From Carboxylicivirga longa (GTDB lineage Bacteria; Bacteroidota; Bacteroidia; Bacteroidales; Marinilabiliaceae): a DNA stretch of 64,000 nucleotides. Below the pieces are notes generated by a model, which ran no database searches, was not told where the DNA came from, and was given only the letters and a program-made list of their open reading frames with translations. The number at the start of each line of letters is the position of its first letter. Positions within the stretch are counted from its first letter, which is position 1. Made by a program: the position numbers and the translations under genes. This document shows positions 1-9,095 of this stretch, piece by piece. The DNA is taken from NCBI RefSeq assembly GCF_050589825.1, contig NZ_JBNGOZ010000002.1, forward strand, positions 322,561 through 386,560, read 5' to 3'.

Positions 1-462
1 AAGCGAGTTCAATCCTGGTTGCTTTGTATATTTATCATATAGCAAGTTAATGGATTTTAAATAAAAAAAACCCAGAATAGCAGTCCAGACTGCAAAATAC
101 ACCCCTGCATTTGTTGTAAATCTTGAAACTAAAAAGGAGATTAAGGGTTCAAAAATATCAATCGTAGTGTCACTGTACAAACCTCCGATAATATTAAAAA
201 CTTCAGAAAACGGCCGCATCGAGTTAGCTTCCAAAGACAAAACGTATCTATAAGAATCCATAAACTCGTTTTGGTTATTAAAGGTTAAGCCATAATAAAT
301 AACAAACATGTATACAATATACTTTGCAACCCGACTATTGTAATTGTATAACGCAACACAAAACGCAAGGAATGGCCACAAAATAAAAAGTATCAGAAAC
401 TGCCAATAATTATTTACTCCCCTAGAAAGAGTGTTAGCATTGAAGCTTATTGCATTAATCAT
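1..462 (-). CDS. EpsG-like polysaccharide polymerase, partial (runs off left edge)
   Basis: Only the first 154 codons are in the window, from an ATG at 462; an in-frame stop lies about 60 nt upstream. The visible part has hydrophobic helices at about residues 18-36, 42-58 and 118-136, and the stretch EPLISFLVSRFT followed by a helix ending GFFYLK resembles EpsG/Wzy-type membrane polymerases of exopolysaccharide clusters. Such proteins join repeat units on the periplasmic side of the inner membrane. It is the most distal visible gene of cluster A, and no other polymerase candidate is seen there, which supports the call. A 172-nt gap separates it from the glycosyltransferase upstream; the gap carries a short perfect inverted repeat at 515-532 (TAATCAA, 4-nt loop). 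The family call is by sequence impression. Confidence 0.6.
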   Translation of the reverse strand, partial: MINAISFNANTLSRGVNNYWQFLILFILWPFLAFCVALYNYNSRVAKYIVYMFVIYYGLTFNNQNEFMDSYRYVLSLEANSMRPFSEVFNIIGGLYSDTTIDIFEPLISFLVSRFTTNAGVYFAVWTAILGFFYLKSINLLYDKYTKQPGLNSL

Positions 463-634
463 TATAATAATGAAACTATTGTATATTTGATCACTGCCAG
501 AGTGGTACTTTTGTTAATCAAATCCTTGATTACTTACATATGAGCAATAATGAGTGTCTTACTGTGGTGTTTTGATTCCATGTAAATCAATCTCATCACC
601 CATTTCTCGACACCCACATATTATTAAATTACAT

Positions 635-1756
635 CTATTTGATCAAGGAAATAAACTTGGAAACTACTATTTTTATATCAAACTTAGACTTATCTATTAT
701 ACGTTGTTTTGAATAATTATGATCGAAAAATTCCTTTACCAATTCTGTATCCAGGTGAGCTGAATTAATGTTCAAAATGGGGCGGCCAGACAAAGCATAA
801 TCTATTAATTTACTGGGAATTGCTTCGACATTATTTTTACTATCATGTATCGTATCAATATTCACTAAAAAGTTAACTTTGCTCATTTCGTAGATAAGAG
901 ATATACGATCTATATATTCTTTAATCAACAGTTTGTCACCCAATTTACTTTTATATTTCAAATAGTAGTCGGGCTGATTTGTGTAAACAATAAATAAAAA
1001 ATCAAGATTAGAACTCACAAGAAATTCCAGCAGCTTATCCAGATCTCTAATTCCAGGTATAACAGAACCCGCAAAAATAAATGACGGGCGATGGTTATTT
1101 ACTGCTTGCCCGCTTAAGTGAATATCTGAAAAATTGAAGCCCTGAGGAATAACCCTCATCTTGGATTTAAATTCGGGGTAAAACTGATCACCCAACTGAC
1201 TAAAAGGGATAGAAATGTAATCACACCTGCGGCAAAAACCCTTTTCTAAATACTTGAAGTAAAAGGGCTTTCGAAAAGTATCCAATCTTGCAAACATATA
1301 AGCATCTCCACAATCGGCCACCCACGTATGGGCTATAGTATGCTTTTTACGCCTGGCCCAGGCCACGCCCCAATGCACGGGGAATGGAACTGCAAAGGAT
1401 ATCATCATATCATACCCTTGCTCTGTGCGGAGCATTTCTTTCACCTTAAACATTTCAATTATTGCCGGATACTCAAATAAAACAGCTATGACTCTTAAAA
1501 ATATCTTCAGCCCATAAGCAAGAGGTTTAATTTTTAATGTACCCCCCCCCGAAAAATAAGGCTTACTCCACATCTTTAAGCTAAACGGATACATTTTAAG
1601 AAAATCGGTGTAATCAAAATCCCTAAACTTTGAAATGACGGTTACTTCATATCCCTGTCTACAAAGCTCTTTAGCCAACTCCGTAGCTCTAAAGCTGCGT
1701 GGTGACACTTCGGGATGAAATGCGTTTGATACTAAAAGTATTTTCTTCTTATCCAT
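635..1756 (-). CDS. Glycosyltransferase, GT4-like, with in-gene G9 tract
   Basis: A 373-residue GT-B-type glycosyltransferase. It opens with ILLVSNAFHPEVSPRS, the N-terminal nucleotide-fold strand and glycine/proline loop usual in GT4 enzymes, and has a C-terminal Rossmann-like half with FIFAGSVIPGIRDLD and a late EAIPSKLIDYALSGRP segment matching the donor-binding E-x7-E region. It probably adds one sugar to the lipid-linked repeat unit on the cytoplasmic face. Its start overlaps the stop of the upstream asparagine-synthase-like gene by 8 nt, so the two are translationally coupled. Codons 69-72 are encoded by nine consecutive G on the coding strand (1542-1550); one base more or less brings a stop within five codons. 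The acceptor and sugar are unknown. Confidence 0.85.
   Translation of the reverse strand: MDKKKILLVSNAFHPEVSPRSFRATELAKELCRQGYEVTVISKFRDFDYTDFLKMYPFSLKMWSKPYFSGGGTLKIKPLAYGLKIFLRVIAVLFEYPAIIEMFKVKEMLRTEQGYDMMISFAVPFPVHWGVAWARRKKHTIAHTWVADCGDAYMFARLDTFRKPFYFKYLEKGFCRRCDYISIPFSQLGDQFYPEFKSKMRVIPQGFNFSDIHLSGQAVNNHRPSFIFAGSVIPGIRDLDKLLEFLVSSNLDFLFIVYTNQPDYYLKYKSKLGDKLLIKEYIDRISLIYEMSKVNFLVNIDTIHDSKNNVEAIPSKLIDYALSGRPILNINSAHLDTELVKEFFDHNYSKQRIIDKSKFDIKIVVSKFISLIK
1542..1550 (-). repeat. Poly-G(9) homopolymer inside glycosyltransferase gene
   Basis: Nine C on the plus strand, so nine G on the coding strand, encode part of S69-G70-G71-G72. Reading past the tract with eight G gives GTA CAT TAA, and with ten G gives TAC ATT AAA AAT TAA; both truncate the protein near residue 74. 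The present length is the in-frame one. Tracts of this kind are known contingency loci in surface-glycan genes of other bacteria; that it switches here is inference. Confidence 0.7.
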
Positions 1757-3410
1757 TGATTTGGGGAACTTCTTCGATAAAAACTTCTTCCTTTAAAGTA
1801 TAAATGGCCATAAGCGCATTCACATTCATCTGATAGGGCTTTCGGATTAAAACAGGCGATAAATACCTCTTTATATGTAAAGGATATAACTTCATTGGAT
1901 ATAAAATCGCTCCGACAGAATTGGCTTTAAGAGCAAATATGCTATTTGTTCCTTCACCGATTACAACCTTTCGTTTTAAAACCGATACAATATAGCTCTT
2001 TAAAAGCTGAGGGACCATATCTGCCATTTTACTTTTGGGGGGCACAACTTTTTTGTATTTATTAATAACAGGCAGTTCCTGAATATTATTATGGAACAGT
2101 CTTTTATTAGCAACATGATACATGATCTCTCTTTCTATCCGGTCGTCAAAGTCTAATTCATGCCAAAAGTCAATCACCTCCTTTTCCCAAAATGGGATAC
2201 GCCAATTTAATCCGAAAAACTCGTATGCCCTGACACTATTGATTATGAATTTGGATTGTCGCTCCTGCCAGTTAAAAAACTCAGGAAAGCTCTTATTGGA
2301 TTGTTCACCCTCATCGAACAGACCAGCTAATGTTGATACAAATTTCGGGTAACTTTTGATGCTCGGAAATAAGGTGTAATATTTATTAAATACAAATTTC
2401 AGTGCCTCTGCTTGAGTCGAAATATTTTTGATATTTATATTTGCAGCCTCTGTAAAAGCCGTGTGCCCGGGTACCACAACATCATTTTTACAGATTACAC
2501 CTTCATCAATTAGCTTTTTCAATGCAAGAAAATCCTGAGAATGAGGCAAACAACAGCCATTAAAAGCATATCTTACATATTTATCAAAAAGCCCATTTCT
2601 GTGTAATACCTCCCATTCCTTTTCAGAATATTCAACAAAATACCATTTAAAGCTAAACGCTTCAGCTGCCTGTTTGCTATAAGCAACCTCCTGAGATGAT
2701 CTAATACCATATGTAAAACAAATAACATTCTTACAACCCAATCGATATAGATAACTAATAATCAACCGAGAATCTAAACCACCACTTAACGGCACTATCC
2801 AATTCTTTACATTTGGACAGCTTTTAAGCATGCGTTTGAAGGTTTTGATCAATAAATTGTCGATTTGGTCATAAACATGCTCGAAATGTAAAGCTGACTT
2901 CTTCCTTAATGGATCTGATTTAAGTACAAAATATCTTTTAAAAATAATATTACCATCTAAAACAATGGCCATCTCTCCGGCTTGAATGCCTTTTACATTT
3001 TTATACACAGTTCTGTTTCCTGTTACTAACCCAGCGAGTAAAAATTCCTCCTGGGCCAGTTTATCATGTTCTTTTTTGAAGATTAATTGGCCAATATGAT
3101 CTGTGACAATTAAGTTAGAAGCGTCATTAATAATGTAGAGTGGATAATTACGCGTATAATCGCAGGCAATTAGATACTGAGATTTATTCTTTAAAATAAG
3201 TGCAAAATTTCCATTGCCGTTTGGCAAAAAGGTATCCAAAATGAAACTTACCAATTCCACTTCTTTTTCTTTTATCTGTGCAAAGAGAACTGCTAATTCA
3301 GATGCTTTTAAAAAAAGTGTAGATCTAAATTCAATATATCCAATAAAAAAGATTGAAAATTCTGAAGTCTCAAACTTTATCCAACTTTTATTAACTAAGT
3401 CAATTTTCAT
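1749..3410 (-). CDS. Asparagine-synthase-like protein (paralogue 1)
   Basis: A 553-residue protein with the two-domain layout of class II asparagine synthetases. The PP-loop ATP pyrophosphatase motif SGGLDS is at about residues 208-213. The N-terminal part looks like an Ntn glutaminase domain (NRTVYKNVKGIQAGE region), but the protein starts MKIDLVNKS and has no cysteine at position 2, the nucleophile required for glutamine hydrolysis, so ammonia would have to come from elsewhere. In polysaccharide clusters, relatives of this family amidate uronic acids (WbpS and WbmI are named precedents); that role here is inference. It follows a paralogue (34-nt gap) and overlaps the downstream glycosyltransferase by 8 nt. 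Confidence 0.8.
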   Translation of the reverse strand: MKIDLVNKSWIKFETSEFSIFFIGYIEFRSTLFLKASELAVLFAQIKEKEVELVSFILDTFLPNGNGNFALILKNKSQYLIACDYTRNYPLYIINDASNLIVTDHIGQLIFKKEHDKLAQEEFLLAGLVTGNRTVYKNVKGIQAGEMAIVLDGNIIFKRYFVLKSDPLRKKSALHFEHVYDQIDNLLIKTFKRMLKSCPNVKNWIVPLSGGLDSRLIISYLYRLGCKNVICFTYGIRSSQEVAYSKQAAEAFSFKWYFVEYSEKEWEVLHRNGLFDKYVRYAFNGCCLPHSQDFLALKKLIDEGVICKNDVVVPGHTAFTEAANINIKNISTQAEALKFVFNKYYTLFPSIKSYPKFVSTLAGLFDEGEQSNKSFPEFFNWQERQSKFIINSVRAYEFFGLNWRIPFWEKEVIDFWHELDFDDRIEREIMYHVANKRLFHNNIQELPVINKYKKVVPPKSKMADMVPQLLKSYIVSVLKRKVVIGEGTNSIFALKANSVGAILYPMKLYPLHIKRYLSPVLIRKPYQMNVNALMAIYTLKEEVFIEEVPQING

Positions 3411-3444
3411 AGCTCGCCAATGTTTACTAAATAAAATTAATTTG

Positions 3445-5133
3445 CTAGTTATCGGAATCTTTCGATTTATCCAGAAGTCTTCTAATAGAATATAATGTGG
3501 TCAATATAATGGGATTAACCTGGTATGGGTATCTATCAATAAATTTTATAAAATAAGCTTGCGTATTTGGTGGAAAATCCTCAATCGGTTCGAGCATGTC
3601 CTTAACTGAATTGGCCGACAAGGCAAATACCTGATTTAAGCCTTCGTTAAGTCTCGCTTTTCTTTTTAATAGCCGCAAAAACCGTTGTAAAAGGCTCTCA
3701 GGGATATTCCTTTTCACTATTTTTATAAGTGCTGCTTTTACAGATTTCTTCGTTTCAGATGCAAATGGAATTTCCAGTAGCTGCTCAACCAGCCCTCCGT
3801 TCTTTTCCAATTGATACAGTGGATCCCTTTTAACCCTCTTTTCTACAGGCATTTTCATCCAAAAATTAAAAATCTCCCAGTCCCACATGGGTTGATAATT
3901 TTTGAATCCGAAAAACTCATAAGCTCGCACACTATTAGTAATATATTTCGACTGTCTTTCCTGCCAATCACAATAGGCCATAAAATTTCTAGGTTCGACA
4001 TTTGCCTCATCATACATTTCACTAAGTGCATCATGCATAAGTGAATCATCTTCTAAATCTCGCTTCATAGCCAAAATCTTCGAATACACATAAGTAAGTG
4101 CCGATTCTTTATTTTTCAGTTGCAGTGTTTCATTACCAAAAACCGTTTCAGTTTCTGTTACTACTGTATGTCCCGGCAAAAAAATATCTCCACTGTTGAA
4201 TATTCCCTTTTGCTTTAACTCATAAATTGCCAAAAAATCCTGGATATGTGGTGTAGAAACACCATTGAAAGCATAATCAATGTATTCCCCAAATAGGCCG
4301 TTGCTATGCAGGGCTTGCCATTTTTCAGCTGTATATTCCACAAAATGCCATTCATATCCGAGAGCTTCAGCCACCTGTTTGCTAATTTGTGCTTGTGTAT
4401 TATTAGGAATACCATAAGTAAAACAAATCACATTTTTAACACCTAAACGATACAGATAGTTAACAACAAGGCGTGAGTCATGTCCACCACTTAAAGGGAC
4501 TAACCAATTGTTGACTTGTGGATTGTTCTTAACCATTCGAGAAAAAACCGATAGAAACAGTTTATCAAAAGCCGAAATAAAATCATCCTGTTTTTTATAA
4601 AAATCTGGTTTCTTGGAAGGCCTAAATATGAAATGCCGATGAGATTCCATTTCCTTTTCATCAATTGATACCAACTCTCCTGATTGTACCCGATAAACAC
4701 CTTGATACAAAGTGCGATTCCCAAGCACATTTCCATAGGCTAAAAACTCTTCAAACCTATTTATATCAATCCTAAAAGCTCCGTTTTCCTTCTGAAACGC
4801 CTCAAGGTTATCCGTAATAAAAAATTGATTACGAAAATTACCATAAAACACAGGGTAGCTGCTAATAGCATCAGATACCAAGAAGATTCTATTATTACTT
4901 ATAACTATTAATAAATATAGTCCTGTTGTTACCTTTAAGCGCTCAATCAAACATGTCTCTATTTGTGTTCCGCTGTGTTTTATTGATCTAATCGTATCTT
5001 CAATCCATTTATCTGCACCGTCATCCCAATTCGCACGCATTGGATTACCCTGAATATAGACAATGCGATTGTTGATTGTAATTTTTTGCGGTTTTAATTT
5101 CGAATAAAAATAAGCACCACTAAATTCCTTCAT
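3445..5133 (-). CDS. Asparagine-synthase-like protein (paralogue 2)
   Basis: A 562-residue homologue of the next gene, clearly a tandem duplicate: both share the VPLSGG-DSRL block, YLYRLG-KNVICFTYG, a PGH segment, and DWQERQSK or NWQERQSK followed by SVRAYEFFG. The PP-loop reads SGGHDS (about residues 214-219), with His where the paralogue has Leu. It also lacks a Cys2 glutaminase nucleophile (it begins MKEFSGAYF). The likely activity is ATP-dependent adenylation of a carboxylate followed by amide formation, perhaps on a sugar acid; the substrate is unknown. Keeping two full-length divergent copies suggests different acceptors or a heteromeric enzyme. It lies 55 nt downstream of a GT2 gene in the same orientation. 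Confidence 0.8.
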   Translation of the reverse strand: MKEFSGAYFYSKLKPQKITINNRIVYIQGNPMRANWDDGADKWIEDTIRSIKHSGTQIETCLIERLKVTTGLYLLIVISNNRIFLVSDAISSYPVFYGNFRNQFFITDNLEAFQKENGAFRIDINRFEEFLAYGNVLGNRTLYQGVYRVQSGELVSIDEKEMESHRHFIFRPSKKPDFYKKQDDFISAFDKLFLSVFSRMVKNNPQVNNWLVPLSGGHDSRLVVNYLYRLGVKNVICFTYGIPNNTQAQISKQVAEALGYEWHFVEYTAEKWQALHSNGLFGEYIDYAFNGVSTPHIQDFLAIYELKQKGIFNSGDIFLPGHTVVTETETVFGNETLQLKNKESALTYVYSKILAMKRDLEDDSLMHDALSEMYDEANVEPRNFMAYCDWQERQSKYITNSVRAYEFFGFKNYQPMWDWEIFNFWMKMPVEKRVKRDPLYQLEKNGGLVEQLLEIPFASETKKSVKAALIKIVKRNIPESLLQRFLRLLKRKARLNEGLNQVFALSANSVKDMLEPIEDFPPNTQAYFIKFIDRYPYQVNPIILTTLYSIRRLLDKSKDSDN

Positions 5134-5188
5134 CTCAGTTTACAATTTTATTTTGCAAAAAATCCCTATCTTATTACATACCGCTAAC

Positions 5189-6232
5189 TCAGACACTTTT
5201 GAACAATTTTTCCGCCTTAAATTTCAGAGAATGCCTTATAGAAAATAATACCCAGTATAAATACACAAAATGAATGGAGAGATTATAATATCTGGCTATT
5301 TTTGTATAAAAACGACTGCAACCTGCATTATCTAATTTTCTTAATGATCCTGTTTTTAAAGATGCATGCAGTTGAGGGTAATACTTTATATACTCCTTTA
5401 TTTTTACGCTTACCAAAAACATAAAAGTAAAATGAATAATAGACTGGTTTACGAATTCTTTTTGCCCGGTTTCAATACATTTATTCAATTTGAAGATATG
5501 CAGGTTATTCGCTGCTTTCAAAAACCCTGTTCTGGCTCTATCGGTATTAAACAAATTGCTATGCGTCGCAGAGCCCGGGCGGGTAGTGCGCATATAAAAA
5601 GGAGTATTAATAAATATAACCCGTTGTGCCAAACAGGCAGCTCTTGTTATCAACTCTCCATCTTCTAAATAAGGTACCTCGGAAAGGTACCGAATGGTAT
5701 GCTGATTAAAAAAGCTCCTCCTGAAAAAAATCGCGACAGACCTGTGAGGATCCCTGATTTCTACTTTCCCTTTTTCGTAACGATTGAAATATTGAATTCC
5801 TGATATTACCTTGTCTTCTTTATAAATTGGATCATAACGATATTCTTCTTTTAACTGGCCATCTAAAATAACATAGCCGGTATAGCCTATATCCACTTTA
5901 GACTGATCGAGGATTTTCAATTTCTCTGCAAATACATTAGGCAGCACATAATCATCCGGATCGATCATTAAAAGGTAATCTCCTGTTGCCCGATCAATTC
6001 CATTATTCCGAGCAACAGAAACACCTTGGTTTTCCTGGTCAATGAGTACAATATTGCTAAATTCATTCTGCAAAGTTCGCACCACCTCCTTGCTATGATC
6101 AGGAGAACCATCATTAATACAAATCAACTCGTAATCTTCTTGTGGAACATCTTGATCTTCGAGACTTCTAATGCATCTTTCAACATAGGGTGCGACGTTA
6201 TACATGGGGATAATAACCGACAATCGTTTCAT
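5189..6232 (-). CDS. Glycosyltransferase family 2
   Basis: A 347-residue GT-A enzyme. The N-terminus LSVIIPMYNVAPYVERC, the INDGSPDHS motif near residue 40 and the metal-binding DPDD at 91-94 are canonical for GT2, so it should use a nucleotide-sugar donor in the cytoplasm. The C-terminal 100 residues contain a hydrophobic patch (IIHFTFMFLVSV, and later SIHFVYLYWVLF) suggesting membrane association. It sits 37 nt downstream of another GT2 and upstream of the asparagine-synthase-like pair, in one leftward series. Donor and linkage cannot be read from sequence. Confidence 0.9.
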   Translation of the reverse strand: MKRLSVIIPMYNVAPYVERCIRSLEDQDVPQEDYELICINDGSPDHSKEVVRTLQNEFSNIVLIDQENQGVSVARNNGIDRATGDYLLMIDPDDYVLPNVFAEKLKILDQSKVDIGYTGYVILDGQLKEEYRYDPIYKEDKVISGIQYFNRYEKGKVEIRDPHRSVAIFFRRSFFNQHTIRYLSEVPYLEDGELITRAACLAQRVIFINTPFYMRTTRPGSATHSNLFNTDRARTGFLKAANNLHIFKLNKCIETGQKEFVNQSIIHFTFMFLVSVKIKEYIKYYPQLHASLKTGSLRKLDNAGCSRFYTKIARYYNLSIHFVYLYWVLFSIRHSLKFKAEKLFKSV

Positions 6233-6269
6233 ACTACTGGCTTAGCCTTTGCTGTTTTTGTAATAATGA

Positions 6270-7241
6270 TTAGTTATACAATTCATTTTTCTGTAAATTC
6301 CGATTCAACATTTTCCTAAACTTAACAAAATACTTGAACGGATTAAGATAAATAGTAAAAGCAGAATGCAGACACCTATTAGCAGGGATATCTTTATTAA
6401 AGAAAGGCAACCTAAACAATTGTGATACCATCCATTGATATTGACAATTTAGCTTTATATCAATTGGTATATTAGGATATATATATATCCTTCTAAATGC
6501 CTCTTGGCTGAAGTAATTGGGATTAATTAAAAGCTTGTTACTATTATTATTAATGGCCGCACGGTGTTGCCGATAATTAACTGTAACCTTATTCATAAAA
6601 TGAAGTTTATGCCCATTCCTGGTTAGATTTAGCCAAAGCGGGTAGTCTTCCAATAACTTAAAACGCTCATCAAAACTACCCACCGACAATAGCGTTTCTC
6701 TATGAATAAATAAGGAAGGCGTATAATGAATCCTATCGGAAACCAGGAGCTGTCGGTATTGCGATTGAACTGTCCTCCCAGGGTACATAATGCTATTGGG
6801 ATTAAAGGGTTCTGTTGGAGTTGTTTTAATATAATTTTCTTTCGAAAAAGTGTTTTGATAAATATCAACAGCTGAAAATAACACCCTTATTTCAGGATGT
6901 TCGTTCACCCACCGTATATTATCCGCTATGCAATCACGTTTAAGCCCATCATCACCTGCAGGGAAACAAAGCCATTGACCACCTGCCCTCTTAAGTCCAC
7001 GATTAGCATTTGCTGCGACACCCGTATTAATTTTAGAACCTATTATTTCAGTAGACACAAACCTATGCCCGTTGGCTTTAATCCATTCATGACATATAGA
7101 AACTGTATTATCAGTAGAACAATCATCGGTGATTATCAATTCAATATCGGGCCATGTCTGCTGACTAATACTGTTCAAAGTTTCTTCAACAAAAGAGGAA
7201 GAATTATAAGTAACAACAATAACAGAAACAAAGGAACCCAC
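6270..7241 (-). CDS. Glycosyltransferase family 2 (GTG start)
   Basis: A 323-residue GT2 protein starting VSVIVVTYNSSSFVEE, with ITDDCSTDNT at about 37-46 and PAGDDG at about 94-99 as the donor/metal region. The only start consistent with the fold is GTG at 7241: an in-frame stop lies three codons upstream and no ATG precedes the first beta strand. The enzyme probably extends the cluster A repeat unit. It begins 28 nt after the flippase stop. The C-terminal NPFKYFVKFRKML is basic and amphipathic, which could seat it on the membrane. Confidence 0.88.
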   Translation of the reverse strand: MGSFVSVIVVTYNSSSFVEETLNSISQQTWPDIELIITDDCSTDNTVSICHEWIKANGHRFVSTEIIGSKINTGVAANANRGLKRAGGQWLCFPAGDDGLKRDCIADNIRWVNEHPEIRVLFSAVDIYQNTFSKENYIKTTPTEPFNPNSIMYPGRTVQSQYRQLLVSDRIHYTPSLFIHRETLLSVGSFDERFKLLEDYPLWLNLTRNGHKLHFMNKVTVNYRQHRAAINNNSNKLLINPNYFSQEAFRRIYIYPNIPIDIKLNCQYQWMVSQLFRLPFFNKDIPANRCLHSAFTIYLNPFKYFVKFRKMLNRNLQKNELYN

Positions 7242-7269
7242 TAAATATTAATTCTTTAAATTTTATACA

Positions 7270-8760
7270 TTACTTCCGCTTCAACCTATCTCTAATCATT
7301 TGTTTAATGTCTATCATTTTGTTTAGTTGACCATAAGAATACAAAACTATTAACACGAGTAAGCAAATCCCGACAATATATTTAACCAATACATTGAGGA
7401 TAAATACGGATAAGAAAGACATAAGCACAAGTCCATAGGTAGTAGCAAATCTACCGTAAAACTTTTTTGGATAAAAAAAACCATATTTTCTATTAAGAAC
7501 AAGATATCCAATTAAACTACCAATTATAAATGACAAAATAAACGAAACGCCAAGACCATTTAACCCATAAAAATAATAGAACAGAAGATTTAATGTCAGG
7601 ATGAGTATTCCTGATACAATTTCTAAAATCAGAAAAATACGACCATCCCCTTTGGCCAGAAACACATAGCCCATTGCCCATGATACAGCCTTAAACTGCA
7701 TTCCCAGAACTGTTAAATTAGCAAACATAACAATTGGCAAAAAAGCCTCGGTATAGAGTACCCTAACGGCGAGAGGCATGGTTACAATTAAAAGTGCTAA
7801 TAACGGTGCCATAATTAACAAGGCCGCCTCTGCCTGTTGACTTACCAAAACCCTAATCTTCTGATTATCTGACTGTATCACTGATAGTCTCGGAAAATAA
7901 TCTGTTGCCATAGCTGTGAATACGATTCCAGTATATTGCCCAACCACTCCCCAACCTGCATTATAAAGTCCTACTTGCTCTACTCCACCGTGGTTACTAA
8001 TAAATGCACTGAGAAGGTAAGTAGATAAACTTGCCAGAAAACCGGCAAGGGTCATTGAAACACCAAGCTTTGCCATATCAAACCCTCTATCTCTTGTTTC
8101 TCTAAGACTCAGGTGTACATTTTGAACAGACACTTTTCGAGAATAATTCCATGAAAGAATCAGTGCGATTATTGAGCTAGCAATCATTGAAGGTACAATT
8201 CCCTCTAAGCCATAGAAGTAATACAACGGGATGGCTGTTACAAGCCCTAATGCAGACCCCAGCACTCCAGCTTTAGCCAAATCTTTTAACCTCCGTGTAC
8301 CTTGCAAAATAGCTTTTTGCCCCTCAGTTAAGGAGTAGAGAAGCAGAGTCACTGATAACCATACAAATGCCCAAGTATAATCAGCATTACCAAATGACCA
8401 CTTGCTTAATACAGGAGCCAGTGAAATAGTAACAATTGATCCTAGCAAACCTGTTAACCAGGCCCATCTCCTAAGGGTCATAACTGATTTAGCAATTCCT
8501 ACCATATCACTATTGCCATGGGCCTCAGAAACATCCCGCACAGCACTAAAAGCAATACCTAAACCAGTTATGGATATTATCAATTGTATGGGTGCATTCA
8601 AAAGCCCCATTATTCCTACTCCGGTTGTACCAAGTAATACAGCAACAAACTTAACGCGCACTATACCAATAATGATGTTAAAAACCTGCACGCCGCCAAA
8701 AAGAGAAGTAGCCTTAAATATTTGGCGATATGAAGATTTTTCTTCATTAACGGATTGCAT
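7270..8760 (-). CDS. Wzx-type oligosaccharide flippase
   Basis: A polytopic inner-membrane protein of about 496 residues, typical in size and hydrophobicity for Wzx/MOP flippases with 12-14 helices. It starts with SSYRQIFKATSLFGG, a common opening of this family in Bacteroidota, followed by VRVKFVAVLLG. It would flip the undecaprenyl-linked repeat unit to the periplasm. The chosen start is ATG 8760. An in-frame extension exists from TTG at 8829 (charged, adding 23 residues). A seven-G run at 8849-8855 lies just upstream: with six G instead of seven, a GTG at 8860 would read straight into the flippase frame. The true N-terminus is therefore uncertain. Confidence 0.88.
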   Translation of the reverse strand: MQSVNEEKSSYRQIFKATSLFGGVQVFNIIIGIVRVKFVAVLLGTTGVGIMGLLNAPIQLIISITGLGIAFSAVRDVSEAHGNSDMVGIAKSVMTLRRWAWLTGLLGSIVTISLAPVLSKWSFGNADYTWAFVWLSVTLLLYSLTEGQKAILQGTRRLKDLAKAGVLGSALGLVTAIPLYYFYGLEGIVPSMIASSIIALILSWNYSRKVSVQNVHLSLRETRDRGFDMAKLGVSMTLAGFLASLSTYLLSAFISNHGGVEQVGLYNAGWGVVGQYTGIVFTAMATDYFPRLSVIQSDNQKIRVLVSQQAEAALLIMAPLLALLIVTMPLAVRVLYTEAFLPIVMFANLTVLGMQFKAVSWAMGYVFLAKGDGRIFLILEIVSGILILTLNLLFYYFYGLNGLGVSFILSFIIGSLIGYLVLNRKYGFFYPKKFYGRFATTYGLVLMSFLSVFILNVLVKYIVGICLLVLIVLYSYGQLNKMIDIKQMIRDRLKRK

Positions 8761-8848
8761 CTTCGTTGTAGCACGCTCTTTGTTTTCAGCAATTAAATCT
8801 TCCTTTAAATCTCGAACGTCCTGTTTCAAACTGATAAGCTTCTTTTTA

Positions 8849-8855
8849 CCCCCCC
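8849..8855 (-). repeat. Poly-G(7) homopolymer at flippase start region
   Basis: Seven C on the plus strand, 89-95 nt upstream of the ATG at 8760. On the coding strand GTG AAG GGG GGG TAA is read now; loss of one G gives GTG AAG GGG GGT AAA and continues in frame through TTG 8829 into the flippase. Tract length could therefore set the N-terminus. Seven is near the lower limit for frequent slippage. Confidence 0.5.
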
Positions 8856-8878
8856 TTCACTATCCGTAACAATTAGTT

Positions 8879-8899
8879 TGGCATGAATTTCCCATGCCA
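8879..8899. repeat. Inverted repeat in the gap upstream of the flippase
   Basis: TGGCATG and CATGCCA separated by 7 nt form a perfect 7-bp inverted repeat in the 335-nt gap (8761-9095) between the WlbA-like gene and the flippase. It has no T-run, so it is not a clear terminator; it could be an operator or an RNA hairpin. Apart from this and the G7 tract, nothing else is seen in the gap. Confidence 0.35.
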
Positions 8900-9095
8900 T
8901 TGTGTCCAAATAGCCAACCGGTTCTATAAATAAAATACTTTTTCTATCTCTTGCTAATCAATCCATTTTGCTGCCCATGTGAACCTCCAACTATCCCAGG
9001 ATTATAATCAGGCTGACGTATATCTAATTCATCAACAACATTTCTGACATATTAGAATATGAAACTTGCCTGATCATAACATTTCCCTATTTAAA

